From positions 4,205,369-4,269,368 of the forward strand of contig NC_056734.1 of the NCBI RefSeq assembly GCF_019279795.1: a DNA stretch of 64,000 nt. Direction: 5' to 3'. The notes beneath the pieces are model-generated. The model made no database searches, was not told where the DNA came from, and worked only from the letters and a program-made list of their open reading frames with translations. This DNA comes from Protopterus annectens (lineage: Eukaryota > Chordata > Ceratodontiformes > Protopteridae). Of this stretch, positions 1 to 9,585 are shown one piece after another. How positions within the stretch are numbered: position 1 is the first letter of the stretch; each line of letters opens with the position of its first letter. A program made the position numbers and the translations under genes.

Positions 1-1689
1 TGTAGTGCTGGAGGTACTGCCACTATGGGAACGTGAGTATGCATGGCCATGTGGAGTCTCAGCAGACGTCCATGTGTCAGATGCCCTACTCCAACCAGAT
101 GTTCCAGCACAATGTCCAGTGAAAGACTGACACCATCTTAGCCCACTATCTGTCCACTACATGAGTGAAATGATCCATGGCATTACCAATGCGGTGGAGG
201 CAGTCATGGATGTCACACTATGCTGCATCCATAATCCTGAACATCTGTATGGTTTTGCTTTCACAACATGCCTGTGCCTCCATGATGGACCAAAACATGT
301 GGTGAGTGACCCATGATGTGACACCTGTGACAGGTGGTGGATGGGCAGCAGTCCTCCTTCAAGCACTTCTGTCAATCCGCCTGTGTAGGACCTCATGAGC
401 TCCCTGGCTATTGCCAGTATCTACACTCACTGATGCCATAGTTGCCACACTGTCCTGTTCAATGTCACTACCTTCTGGCTGTCTGATATCTGTGGCCTCA
501 GTGGACTGTGTATGTGTGGGCATACTGACTATCGAGACAACAGTGGAGGAAGTGGAATGTCACCCCCTGGGACAGATTCAGCCCCATGCAACCCCACCTG
601 TGCCTCACTATGGCCACCATCATTATCAGAGTCTGATGAGACACTGACTTCATGTTGTGAGGGGGACAGGTGCCAACCCCCATGTTCACCTGTGAGGAGA
701 AAGACAAAAGCAGTGCATTACTACCTGTACTATTATGTATGGTAATCCACACAGACACATACAGATGGGGAGCTACAACTGCATTACACATCCCGCATCT
801 TATTTCTGATCCCATGCACAACACCCAAACACACAACATACACAGACAAGACAGGCCCTTTATAACATGCACTGCAGCTACATTCAGTTAACGTTGCCAG
901 TACAATACACCTGTGAGATAACCAATATGTCAATGTATCTGATAGTCCTACACCTAAAACCCAATGCACCTTTCTTGAGCATAATATGGCAGTTGTAGTA
1001 TCAGTGTATCAGGTATGTACCATCTCCCCATTGTGTGTGAACAGGCATCTTGGAGTAATTACCTCCTGTATAGCAGGCTGCATAGTCCTCCTTAACAATC
1101 AGTGCAAATATGTTAATATTTCTGCAAATAGACAGCTGTGATTACCCATTCTATGCACTTCAGTTAACTGCTCTGAAATGGAACATACAACTATTCTACA
1201 CTGGCTAAGCATAACAGTTGTGCCCGGGGCAACATGGAGGCCCTTAACATTCTTAGGGTATATATGATCTGTCAAACAACAGTAACACACTTACCAGGTA
1301 CACTACCTCAGACTCTGGCCACACCTGATGTACCTATGAAAATTTGAGGGAGAAGTATTGTCAGCAGTACCACATGTTGCATTGTTTCAAGGTAATATGT
1401 GTGTATCTACATGTACAGTAGCTAATGTGTTACTGCCTACATTGGTGACATTCTGAGTATGTGTGTACAACTGTGCATTAAAACCAGACCCCACCAACCA
1501 ATGCAGATAGACCTGACAGCCGTGTACTGGTATGCAGAGCCTGCCATAATGACTGATACAGTATTACACTGATGAACACAGTAAGCTTACCTGAAGACTC
1601 CTTTGATGTGGACACTGTGGCACCCACCTCCAAGATGTATGGGGTGATGGATGCCCAGGTTCACCAGGAATTTCTTTGTGGCTGAGAGT
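1..1689. other. Intergenic, no supported gene
   Basis: Only short open frames in all six frames, none with a recognisable domain or an acceptable continuation. Since the next segment (1690-1967) carries a Myb/SANT-like pseudogene on the minus strand, part of this stretch may be the rest of the same decayed DNA transposon. I could not identify a DDE transposase motif in it. Confidence 0.5.
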
Positions 1690-1967
1690 GGTTGTACTGT
1701 TGCAGACCCTCGACTGGTGGCAGCACAATCCCTGGCCACAGCAGCTGCACTTTGTCATGTAGCATTGACCATATCTGTGGCCTGGTGTTGACCTTGCTCG
1801 TAGGTCCTGTCCTGTTGGCCAGTTTTGTTCACTGCTGTGATAACAACAGCCCACAGTGCTGCACATTGGTCATGATTTTGGCAACTCCTGGACAGCAGAA
1901 TGTGGTGATGCAGTCTGAGGCCATCCAGGATAACATTATTTTCTGCAGCTGTAAATGCTGGATGCCT
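1690..1967 (-). pseudogene. Myb/SANT-like DNA-binding domain remnant (Harbinger-type)
   Basis: Minus-strand reading from about 1967 downwards gives a peptide with the layout of the Myb/SANT-like domain of Harbinger-type second proteins and of NAIF1-like host genes. An N-terminal 'HPAFTAAENNVILDGL' is followed by a helix, then a tryptophan in 'ALWAVVITAVNKTGQQDRTY', then the recognition-helix region. In the family this region reads roughly W..I...VN......RT....K.KW.D.K. The conserved Trp, the VN pair and the RT pair are visible. The frame stops at 1755 and the usual basic KKW segment is degraded, so I call it a pseudogene. In active elements this protein binds terminal sequences and helps bring the transposase to the nucleus. 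No transposase is seen nearby. Assignment rests on a motif read by eye. Confidence 0.5.
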
Positions 1968-3719
1968 CCTGCAACACAGTGATCCTGAAAGACAACAAGA
2001 GGGGAACACATCACAGGACCAGATACATGGGCATCCACTCTGTACAGACCCTGCACAACTAAAATGGGCTGCACTATCCACTGCTCCCTCACACTTCATA
2101 CCCCGAAGCCTATGAATACAATACATGTGTGGCTATCACCAAGATAGTAGCAATAACTGTTATGTCCCTGTGTGCTGTGACAGAGTGTGCTCTATGTCTC
2201 TCCATCCATCATTGCAGTCTATTGTGGTGTGTCTCCTATGGGCAAAGTCCACTACTATGTCATACAGCCACTGTCAGAAAAATAGCTGTGTGCTATTATA
2301 ACTATATGGGAAAAGTCCAGCAACACCTGTGTGCCACAATGACGGACCACAATGCAGACCTGCTGTAGTATGTCTTCATTTATTATAGCTGTGTGCACCC
2401 TTATTTATTTACTATCAGTATGTCTAACTGATAACCCACTAGCTTTCTTATAGGAGCCAACCATTGTAGGAGGGAGTAACAGGGGCCAAGCTGTGATTTC
2501 ATTCAAAGCAGGGACAGTTGAGAGGCTTGCCTGTAGCTGCTGGACAGTAGAGTATCAGCAACATGTCAATGCCATGGATGTACTACAGGCCTAGTGTTGT
2601 AATCCCTTTTCCCATTACCTCCATTCTCCCATCTACATCCCATTATATGGGCACATGTATTACATACCTGGTAGAGTAAAGTAATCCTTTTTTGACTAGA
2701 TCCTCTGCAAACTAAGTCATAGTCTGTCTGAGAAAAGTGACATACAGACGTGTTCCCCAGGCAGTTGATTGACTTTTGTAGGGAATGCTCATTAACAGGT
2801 AATTGCCTGTGTAACAATCTGTGGCTCAGACTTGATAATTGCATCCAAAACAACTGGGTTGAACTTTTATTAGCCAATGAGATGGCACCACAGTGCAATA
2901 CTTATGGGCTTCATATAGGCCTTGGTGTCTTTCTTAGTCTTTGAGATGGACATTAGAGAGATGTGGACACTACAGAACCACAGAGGTTAGGCACAGATAC
3001 TGTCCACTTTTGAGATTTATGAGGTATGTCCACAGTTTTGCATGATATGCTTGGCCATTGATATTGTAATTATTTGGCAGTTCAGTGGTAAACATTGTGG
3101 GTTGAGTAAGGAGAGAGAGATATGCGAATGTCAAAAATCATACTCTTCAGAATATGCATGCTGATGCAGTAGCTGATATTCTATCAGCTCACTATCTTTA
3201 TAGGGCAAACTGTGAAACATGTCTGTCCCTGTCGCTGGACCTTTGTCCCCCCCCCACCCTTTATGTACGGTGTTGTCTGGATCCCTTGTTCTAGGGGGTT
3301 GTGAGGTATGATATGTCTGTAGCAGCTAGCTTAACATACAGCTGCATATATTCCAGTCTGCAACTGCTGCTGCAGCCTAGGACACATGGGAGGGAGTGTG
3401 AACTCTTTGGTGGACAGCAAGCTGTACATGTAACTGAGGCAACAGTGTCAGCTGTGTCATCACAGCAGAGCTAGGGTAAAGGTACCCTTTACAGTCCAAT
3501 CTAGTCATTTGCATAAGGTACATCTGTTATGTAACAGTGCCAATCACAGAGTAGTAGGCGACATATAGTTTGGCTATACAAATATGTGCAGTATGTCCCT
3601 ACCTACAAGTCTTTGACTTGCAAACATGGGTAACAGTAGTAGCAACCTGTGTGGGTTAAAATTGCATGATGCAGTCATTACTTGCTGTATTCACAAGAAT
3701 GTAATTGATGTGCAACACA
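1968..3719. other. Intergenic, no supported gene
   Basis: No domain-bearing ORF. Contains a C-run near 3248-3257 and otherwise ordinary AT-rich sequence. Nothing further recognised. Confidence 0.5.
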
Positions 3720-3721
3720 TT

Positions 3722-3800
3722 GCATTCAAACCCAGGAGTGTGGGTGGCAAACTATACCACATGCAAGGTATTTAACAGACTGAGCTACTGAGTCAGTGCT
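3722..3800 (-). repeat. tRNA-like repeat, family A (copy 1)
   Basis: On the minus strand the segment reads like a degraded tRNA or tRNA-derived SINE head. It has an A-box-like 'TAGCTCAGTCTGTTAA' followed about 40 nt later by a B-box-like 'GGGTTTGAATGC'. A second copy lies at 6722-6798 with the same order of blocks. Pairing of the acceptor stem is not evident, so it is unlikely to be a working tRNA gene. Confidence 0.55.
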
Positions 3801-3979
3801 GTAGCAGGTGTATTTGCAAGATATATGTGCATACATACAGTTTGTGACATGTTGTCTGCATCCATCATTATGTGCCTGGCTTTCAAAGGCAGTTGTTGTG
3901 CAGCAGAGTCACAGTTGTACACGTGTACTTTGCCATTGCTGCCTTATCAAATGTGTTTAAAGATGTTGCTGATAAAAGA

Positions 3980-4290
3980 GAACAATTACCTGCTATCCTA
4001 CCTCTCAACATCTTAGAGCAAGAAATCTGGACAAAGCCATAAATAAAAGTGGGAGTAATGCCCAAAAGTAGGGACAATATTTAAATATTGCTCTTACAAA
4101 CGTAGAATGTTGAGAGAATAACAAGTTTTGTATCAGCATGTGTTTTCTGAAGGGTATGAAGTGCGAAACTCAAATGTCTGTCATGATTTTCTAACCTCAG
4201 TCTTTAATCACTTGCCAATACTTTGTCAGAAAAATATGATTTTATGAAAACCAGGTCAAAAATACAAGGGAAAAACTCTGGGCATTCTGC
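3980..4290 (+). repeat. Dispersed repeat, unnamed family X (copy 1)
   Basis: Shares blocks with three other places in the window. The string 'agccataaataaaagtggga' and the following 'caatatttaaatattgctct' region recur in reverse complement near 28225-28325. The later part ('caagttttgtatcagcatg', 'tctgaagggtatgaa', 'tcagtctttaatcacttgcc') resembles 19100-19350 and 35830-35990. No coding potential and no terminal repeats recognised. Edges approximate. Confidence 0.5.
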
Positions 4291-4486
4291 AACAATCTGT
4301 ACAGTTGACAAGTATTCCTGCTATCTCAGACCTCACATACATCCATTATTATTTATTTGGCTGTGTACTGGTGTAGTGTTTTCATCTCAGTCCCAGATAC
4401 ACTCCCATTTTTCCCATCAAATGCACGTGCAGTCTGTCAGTGGCAATCAGTATATTTTGCTGGAAACACCTGCTTTAATTTAGAGC

Positions 4487-4550
4487 TGAGTGGCCTAGTG
4501 GGCTAATGCTATAGTTGACAGAGGCCTGGTTTCGAGATGTGGCAGGGGTG
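4487..4550 (+). repeat. tRNA-like segment
   Basis: Plus-strand 'TGGCCTAGTGGGCTAATG' resembles a pol III A box and 'GGTTTCGAGATG' about 30 nt later a degraded B box. Flanks do not form a clear acceptor stem. Probably the head of a tRNA-derived SINE or a decayed tRNA pseudogene. Confidence 0.4.
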
Positions 4551-5254
4551 ATTATTTTGCAGATATGCCTAACATTGTGTGAAACACATAATATCATTAA
4601 GGCACTTTTAATCACATTTAAACAGGTTTGAGTGACATGCCTCATCGCAGTGCACTACTTAACTCCACACAAACCTAAGCTAATAACAAAAAAAGGAAAG
4701 AAAAATGAGCTGATAGAACAGTGGTGAAATTGGGGCAAGCAGGGGGAAAATATACTGAAAGGCAGGTAGGGTTGTGCAGGAAGGGTGTAGGAAAGGACCA
4801 TAGCTTTTCATTTCTTTACAGCAACAGCTGTGCAGTTTTTACAGACTTTGTATCTGAATATGGACTCTCAAACCCCAGAGAGAGGGGTGAGGACGACATT
4901 AATGTGTTGTCAAGCCAATTTGACCTAATTAGCTGTGTCCAGTGGGCACATGTGTGAAATGAAGAGCTATATATGGGGCGTTTTTTTTTTTTTTTTTTGT
5001 GGGACAGGAGCCCATTTTTTTAAGGAGAGAATGGAATGTTGGGGAAAGGATGTAGGTAAGTGTAGACAGGTAAGCTGGGTAGGGGAGGTTACATTTGCAG
5101 ACAGCCAAGACACACAAGACAGCATACAGGGCAGTGTGTGACACATGGGGGGATAAACACCTTGGACATGGAGGGTGTTGTGGAATCAGAGAAGCATGTT
5201 CCCCCAGACAGCAGCAGCATGTATGAGGTCCCCACCCATGGGCGGTCAACACTG

Positions 5255-5540
5255 GTCCTTCACTGCCCCAAAGGTAGCTGTGCAAGAGGCTGGGCCCCAG
5301 GGCCACCAGGCCTCACCATGTTGTCGAGTCTGCCCTCAATCTGGCTCAGGCCACGTTCATAGCTCCTATGAACAATCCTGTGAACCATGGCTGGTAGTTG
5401 ATCATGGGTGACTACCAGCCCTCCTCCACCACTCCCCAGGAGGATGGGCCCCATTCCCTGAGGCGGTTCTACCCGAAGGTGGTGCAGGGCCAATGGAGGG
5501 GGCACCACCGCCTTGGGTCACAGATGTGTTAGGACCTGGT
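5255..5540 (-). pseudogene. Possible second exon of the Myb-like transposon protein
   Basis: Relatively GC-rich minus-strand open stretch (ORF 5508-5260) encoding a Pro/Gly-rich peptide followed by a charged helical segment containing 'RSYERGLSQIEGRLDNMV'. Such a Pro-rich linker plus amphipathic helix is typical of the C-terminal half of Harbinger Myb-like proteins. It lies downstream, on the same strand, of the Myb/SANT piece at 7960-8193. No splice sites were verified. It could equally be a fortuitous ORF in GC-rich sequence. Confidence 0.3.
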
Positions 5541-6035
5541 GCCATGGCTAGCTAAGGCAGGGTAGGTGGATAAGCAGGAACTGGTTTACCCTGACATGCT
5601 GTGGTGATAGATGTATAGCAATGTGTATAGATTAGTTATGAATAAAGCATTTTGTTAGTTGTAACAGCATGCCAGAATATTGGAAATAACCCATTAACAT
5701 ATCAATGCATATTATATGGAACACAGCAATAAATAACATAACAGTCAGTATATTAACAGCATGCAGTAACAGTTGCGGCATAAGGCCAACAACACTGGTA
5801 ATTCAACACAATATGTGAATATGCAACCATTGTAATACATAAAAATAATAAAACACATGCCCCAAAACAAAGTTTAGAGGACAACATATGTTAATAGTAA
5901 ACCATAACCAATGTATAACAATAATAAATTTAAATGAAGATAAGGGTTGGAGAGAGAGAGAGAAATACAGTCCATTAATACCAGTATAGGCTATATAGTT
6001 TACAATACTGCTATATACTCTACAGGTCTGTCCTT
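5541..6035. other. Intergenic, AT-rich
   Basis: No ORF or structural signal supported. Contains a short (GA)n tract near 5950-5963. Confidence 0.5.
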
Positions 6036-6132
6036 CCTTTATTTTATTTATTTATTTATTTTTATTTAACATTTGTTGACCAGGAAAGTCCAACTAGGAC
6101 AGTGCCTATTTTCAGCAGAGGCCCGGTATATA
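6036..6132 (-). mobile_element. LINE 3'-end fragment (same family as 22318-23235)
   Basis: Plus strand begins with TTTA repeats and continues with 'catttgttgaccaggaaagt', then 'ttttcagcagaggcccgg'. The start of the LINE at 22318 has the same order: TTTA repeats, 'acatttgttgaccgggctag', 'ttttcagtagaggcccg'. Read on the minus strand, this is a LINE tail ending in (TAAA)n. Only the last ~100 bp is present, a typical dead-on-arrival 5' truncation. Confidence 0.65.
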
Positions 6133-6721
6133 ACAGTGCCCTATAGCTGCTGTAGTATGTACATTCCTCTCAAGCTATCTGTATGGGACATGTATGGGCC
6201 AAGCAGTAACACCTGCAGGTACATATCTACAGAGAACACTTGCATGTCAGGTGGACCTATATAACTACGAAGGTGTACTGTGGTCTGATGTAGTGTAACT
6301 GTGCTATTGACATAATCATGTTGATGATGCATCTGTGACAGAGGGATTATGCAACAGTATTTACAGTGCATGACAGCATGACACTTGAGAGACATGTATG
6401 TGTACAGTACAGAGAGTAAACAACTATAATGCTGTCCTTGGTAGGCATGGGGATAGAACTTCAGCAAACTTTCACAGAGACTCCAGGCATACAGCCATAC
6501 TAAGATTACACATTTTATTTATTTTATTTTTATTACTATTGTACTTTTTACCTTTATTTTATGAAGTTTTATCACATTCCTATTCAATGATGTTAACAGT
6601 CTGTTACATCTGAACACACAAATTATTTACTCAATAAGGGCTACTTCATCCATTTACCTGTATTTTCTGTGGCGAGAACATCTATCATCACTACGTAACT
6701 GATATATTTATTACTACATGG

Positions 6722-6798
6722 CACTGGATTTGAACCTTGGTCTGTGTGTGGCAAACTGTACGAGTATTTAACAAACTGAGCTACTGAATCACTGCTGA
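6722..6798 (-). repeat. tRNA-like repeat, family A (copy 2)
   Basis: Minus strand has 'TAGCTCAGTTTGTTAA' (A-box-like) and 'GGTTCAAATCC' (a near-consensus B box). It is the better-preserved paralogue of 3722-3800, sharing 'CAGTAGCTCAGT' and 'AGTTTGCCAC'. No poly-A or LINE-like tail was recognised. Confidence 0.6.
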
Positions 6799-7179
6799 CT
6801 ACTGACAGGCTGATATTTGCCAAGAGTTCAACTGGAAATAAAATAAGACCTGGTAAGAGTATTACAATTTTATACTAGACTGCAGTGACAATTGAACATA
6901 CATACATGAGATTCATGCATTACAGAGATACTAGGTAAGCTATACATTACCACATAGAATGCAGGTGTACACAATATACTGTTAGTGGGTGGAAATATTT
7001 GTGAAGTCTACAAACCATATAAGATTATTGGGTTGGCTAGCCCTCCCACATACAGTTGCAGATGGTATATTTGTAGTCTACAGCTATTATACTGTCAACC
7101 TCGCCTGCAATACCATACCTCAGAGCATGAATAAATATAGCTGAAATGCAATGGTTAACACAAGACAATCCCGATATAC

Positions 7180-7700
7180 ACAGTATACCTTGGGTGTTAA
7201 TGGTATTGCTTCAGGTGTTACTGAAGAACAGGTGTCATAATGCATTTCTTGTACTACAGCTCTGAATCTACATATATTGCAAAATGCTGTTTATTAACTA
7301 TACCTTGAGGCAGGTAGTGGTATTCTTTTGTGTTTCTATTTCAGAGCAGTTGTCATAATCAACTTCATGCAAAACAGCCCTAATTCCACACATATGGCAC
7401 AACATAGCTTTATTAGGGGTACCCTCACACAGTTAATGGCATACTTTCAAGTCTTTATTGCACAGCAGCTGATATAATGCATGTGTTGCAATACCACTGT
7501 AATTCCACAATTATTGCAGTAGAAACTTTATTTCATTTACATTATCAGGGTTAATGCTTTAGTCTTCCCTGTGTATTGCAGTATAGTTGGCAGTAGTCAC
7601 TTATTGCACTACAGGTCTACATCCACATTCATTGCAATACACAAATCTTTACTGTATGTATAGTACCTATTGGCAGTTAATGCATTACTCTTTCTTGCTT
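7180..7700 (+). repeat. Diverged ~118-bp tandem repeat, about 4 copies
   Basis: Equivalent blocks recur at about 7261, 7379, 7497 and 7617: 'tctgaatctacatatattgc', 'cctaattccacacatatggc', 'gtaattccacaattattgc' and 'tctacatccacattcattgc'. The spacing is 118-120 bp. Each copy also carries a T-rich block and a 'cagttgtcataat'-like block. Copies are strongly diverged, so the array is old. Confidence 0.6.
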
Positions 7701-7959
7701 ATATGACTATAGATTGCAAATTAATCTGTACTCACCACACTCATGGTGCAACCTGGCCAAGCACCCTGCATGCACATCTAGGTTGCGAGCTCTCTCCTCT
7801 GCAGCTGTAGGGAGAGAAGCACACCATTATGCATACCTGTGTATCAAACATTCAGATTAGGTATTGAGAAAACAATGCTAACAATACGTGCAAACTTGTG
7901 GGGCATTCCCAGCCCAAACTTCCTGGACCCTGGTGTCCAGAAGATCCTCCTACTGACAT

Positions 7960-8193
7960 TTCAGGTCATCATAGTGATGATGGACCTGCTCACCTATGTG
8001 GGGGATACCTGTAGCACTGGTGAGATCACATGCCAGCTGGTCCCAGGCCTTTGACTTACACTCTGAGCCCTGAAACTGCCCCCTGCAGCAGATGGTCTTT
8101 ATGGTCTTTCTCCAGGAGTCCAGCCATGACCCTGAACTCCTGAATTCTCCACTGCTGTGTCTGGAAGCCTGCACCCTCTCCAGTGCCTACCAT
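7960..8193 (-). pseudogene. Myb/SANT-like (Harbinger-type) gene fragment
   Basis: Minus-strand reading from an ATG at 8193 begins 'MVGTGEGAGFQTQQWRI' and runs to 'LLQG', where an enlarged G-run (near 8090) shifts the frame. It then continues 'QFQGSECKSKAWDQLACDL' and 'VHHHYDDLK' before a stop. The conserved Trp in 'KAWDQLA' and the terminal 'YDDLK' match the Myb/SANT-like helix-turn-helix of transposon accessory proteins. A paralogue begins at 63812 on the plus strand and shares 'LLQGQFQG' and 'DLTSATG' without the frame shift, which supports reading the G-run as a mutation. Probably part of a decayed Harbinger element with 5255-5540. Function in active relatives: DNA binding and nuclear import of transposase. 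Confidence 0.6.
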
Positions 8194-8339
8194 AGTTCCT
8201 GCAGAGTTAAAACTCCAACTGGTTATGCTGTATTCCCACCTGTTGCACTTAATATAGCCTGTTTTCCCACCCTTACAAGCCATTGGGCAATTTTTAAAAA
8301 TGCGTTGCATCACTTGGCACTGTACAAACCAGGACAGCT

Positions 8340-8725
8340 GATATGAGCAGTGGTTAAACCGGCAATGCTTATCAGTGTGCAAATCAGCTAAGCACAGCCA
8401 AGCTGTACCAAGCACTGCCAAACAGTGCCTAAACAGATAGTTTAAGCAGTGCTTATCATGCCTTGCTAAGCCATGATAAGCAGTGCTTATCATGGCTTAG
8501 CAATGCTTAGCAGAGCTTAGCTGAGTGCAACAGATCATGATTTAAAAATAATTGCTTAATTTCCCTTCCATGTAATCAAACCCCGCATCTACTGCACATA
8601 CGGCTGTAACGCTATCCACTTGGCTACATGGGTATGTCGAATGCTGCTATACTTTTACATATACCTGTGAGCCACGTTTAAGCACTGCTAAGCACTGTGC
8701 TGCACAAACCCACTAAGCAATGCTT
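8340..8725. repeat. GCTTAGC/TGCTTATC-rich repeat block with long palindrome
   Basis: Multiple degenerate copies of 'gcttagca' and 'gataagcagtgcttatc'-like words in both orientations. The core is an almost perfect inverted repeat at 8463-8503: two 20-nt arms around a single G, which could extrude as a cruciform. The block resumes at 8680-8725 after a tRNA-like segment. Probably subterminal repeats of the same transposon that carries the Myb-like fragment, since 62880-63430 near its paralogue also has repeated words. Confidence 0.55.
8577..8645 (-). repeat. tRNA-like segment
   Basis: Minus strand reads 'GTAGCCAAGTGGATAGCG' (A-box-like, good match) and then 'GCGGGGTTTGATTACA' (B-box-like). The anticodon-arm spacing is plausible, but the acceptor stem is not convincingly paired. 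It sits inside the GCTTAGC-rich block. Confidence 0.5.
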
Positions 8726-8729
8726 ACAC

Positions 8730-9379
8730 TTGACCTTTGAATCAAAAATTAAATGTATCCAGTTTCTGTTTTTAGATGTCTGGCACATGTCATTTGCTGC
8801 GCACCATGGTATGCCGCGCAAACCTAAAAAAAAAAAACTTAAGAACATTGATATCATGCATTTGGACAGTGCATGGAGTGTGCTACTTATCTGTGGACAC
8901 AGTTAGTGACAAACTCCCTACTCTGATTAAATAACCGTGTTCCACAGCTCTCCCTCAGCAGTGTGCCATCATTAATATGCATAGAGTGCTACCTAGGAGG
9001 AACAGTATACATGGACACAATAATTTCTATGTAGGCTCTACACTATGCCTACATGGAATTTATTAAATCTGGGGGAATATTTTCAGAAGACTAGGTTGTT
9101 CTTTTTTTATGCAGATAACAATGTTTTGTAAAATAATTTAATGCTTTTTTTTCGTGGGAACATTCTATACATTTTTGGTATGATGTTGCCAGCTCCTAAG
9201 GCCTTATTTTTTTCTATTTTGTTCATTTATTTGAATCTTTCAGACTTAGCACTTTGTTGCTATTTCTTTTAGACTTTTCTGAAAGTTTCTTAGTAGTGTT
9301 TCCCTTCACAACATTGATAAATAAAGGAAATTAAACTCTTAACATTAAATTACATTGATTTAATTTAAACTTTTGATGA
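8730..9379. other. Intergenic, no supported gene
   Basis: AT-rich, several T-runs, no domain-bearing ORF. Confidence 0.5.
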
Positions 9380-9585
9380 TGTCATTGAATTTACTTATTC
9401 AATTAAATACTAGCTATATATAAGACAGCTAAAAGTTTGAATGTCTGTTTGCTAAAGGTCTGAGAAAGCCTCCTGGCGAAAGCGCTTACCTGTTTCACGT
9501 GTCTAAATAAAATGTATTTGGTTTTATCAACGATGGACTACCTCTGTATGTTTCAATAACATATTCTGACGCACAACTGGTATTT
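9380..9585 (+). mobile_element. Solo Penelope-type 3' tail / pseudo-LTR remnant
   Basis: Contains a hammerhead-like core at 9455-9493, then 'ctaaataaaatgtatttgg' and a TG-rich stretch. The same order (hammerhead-like motif, short spacer, AATAAA-like string with a following GT-rich block) is seen in the PLE ends at 34826-35014. No RT or endonuclease sequence is attached, so this would be a solo remnant. Confidence 0.45.
9455..9493 (+). ncRNA. Hammerhead-like ribozyme motif (degenerate core)
   Basis: Helix I strands 'AGGT' and 'ACCT' flank the core. After the first strand comes 'CTGAGAA' in place of CUGAUGA, then a helix II of GCC/GGC with a four-base loop, then 'GAAA', a 'GCGC' loop closed by A-U, and a T at the cleavage position. 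The layout matches the three motifs in the PLE at 29.4-35.0 kb, including the same GAAAGCGCTT string. The altered core (G8 region) suggests the copy is inactive. Confidence 0.45.

Noticed and set aside
498-872. 124-codon minus-strand ORF
   Set aside because: Composition and lack of any motif suggest chance; overlapping plus-strand ORFs are equally long.
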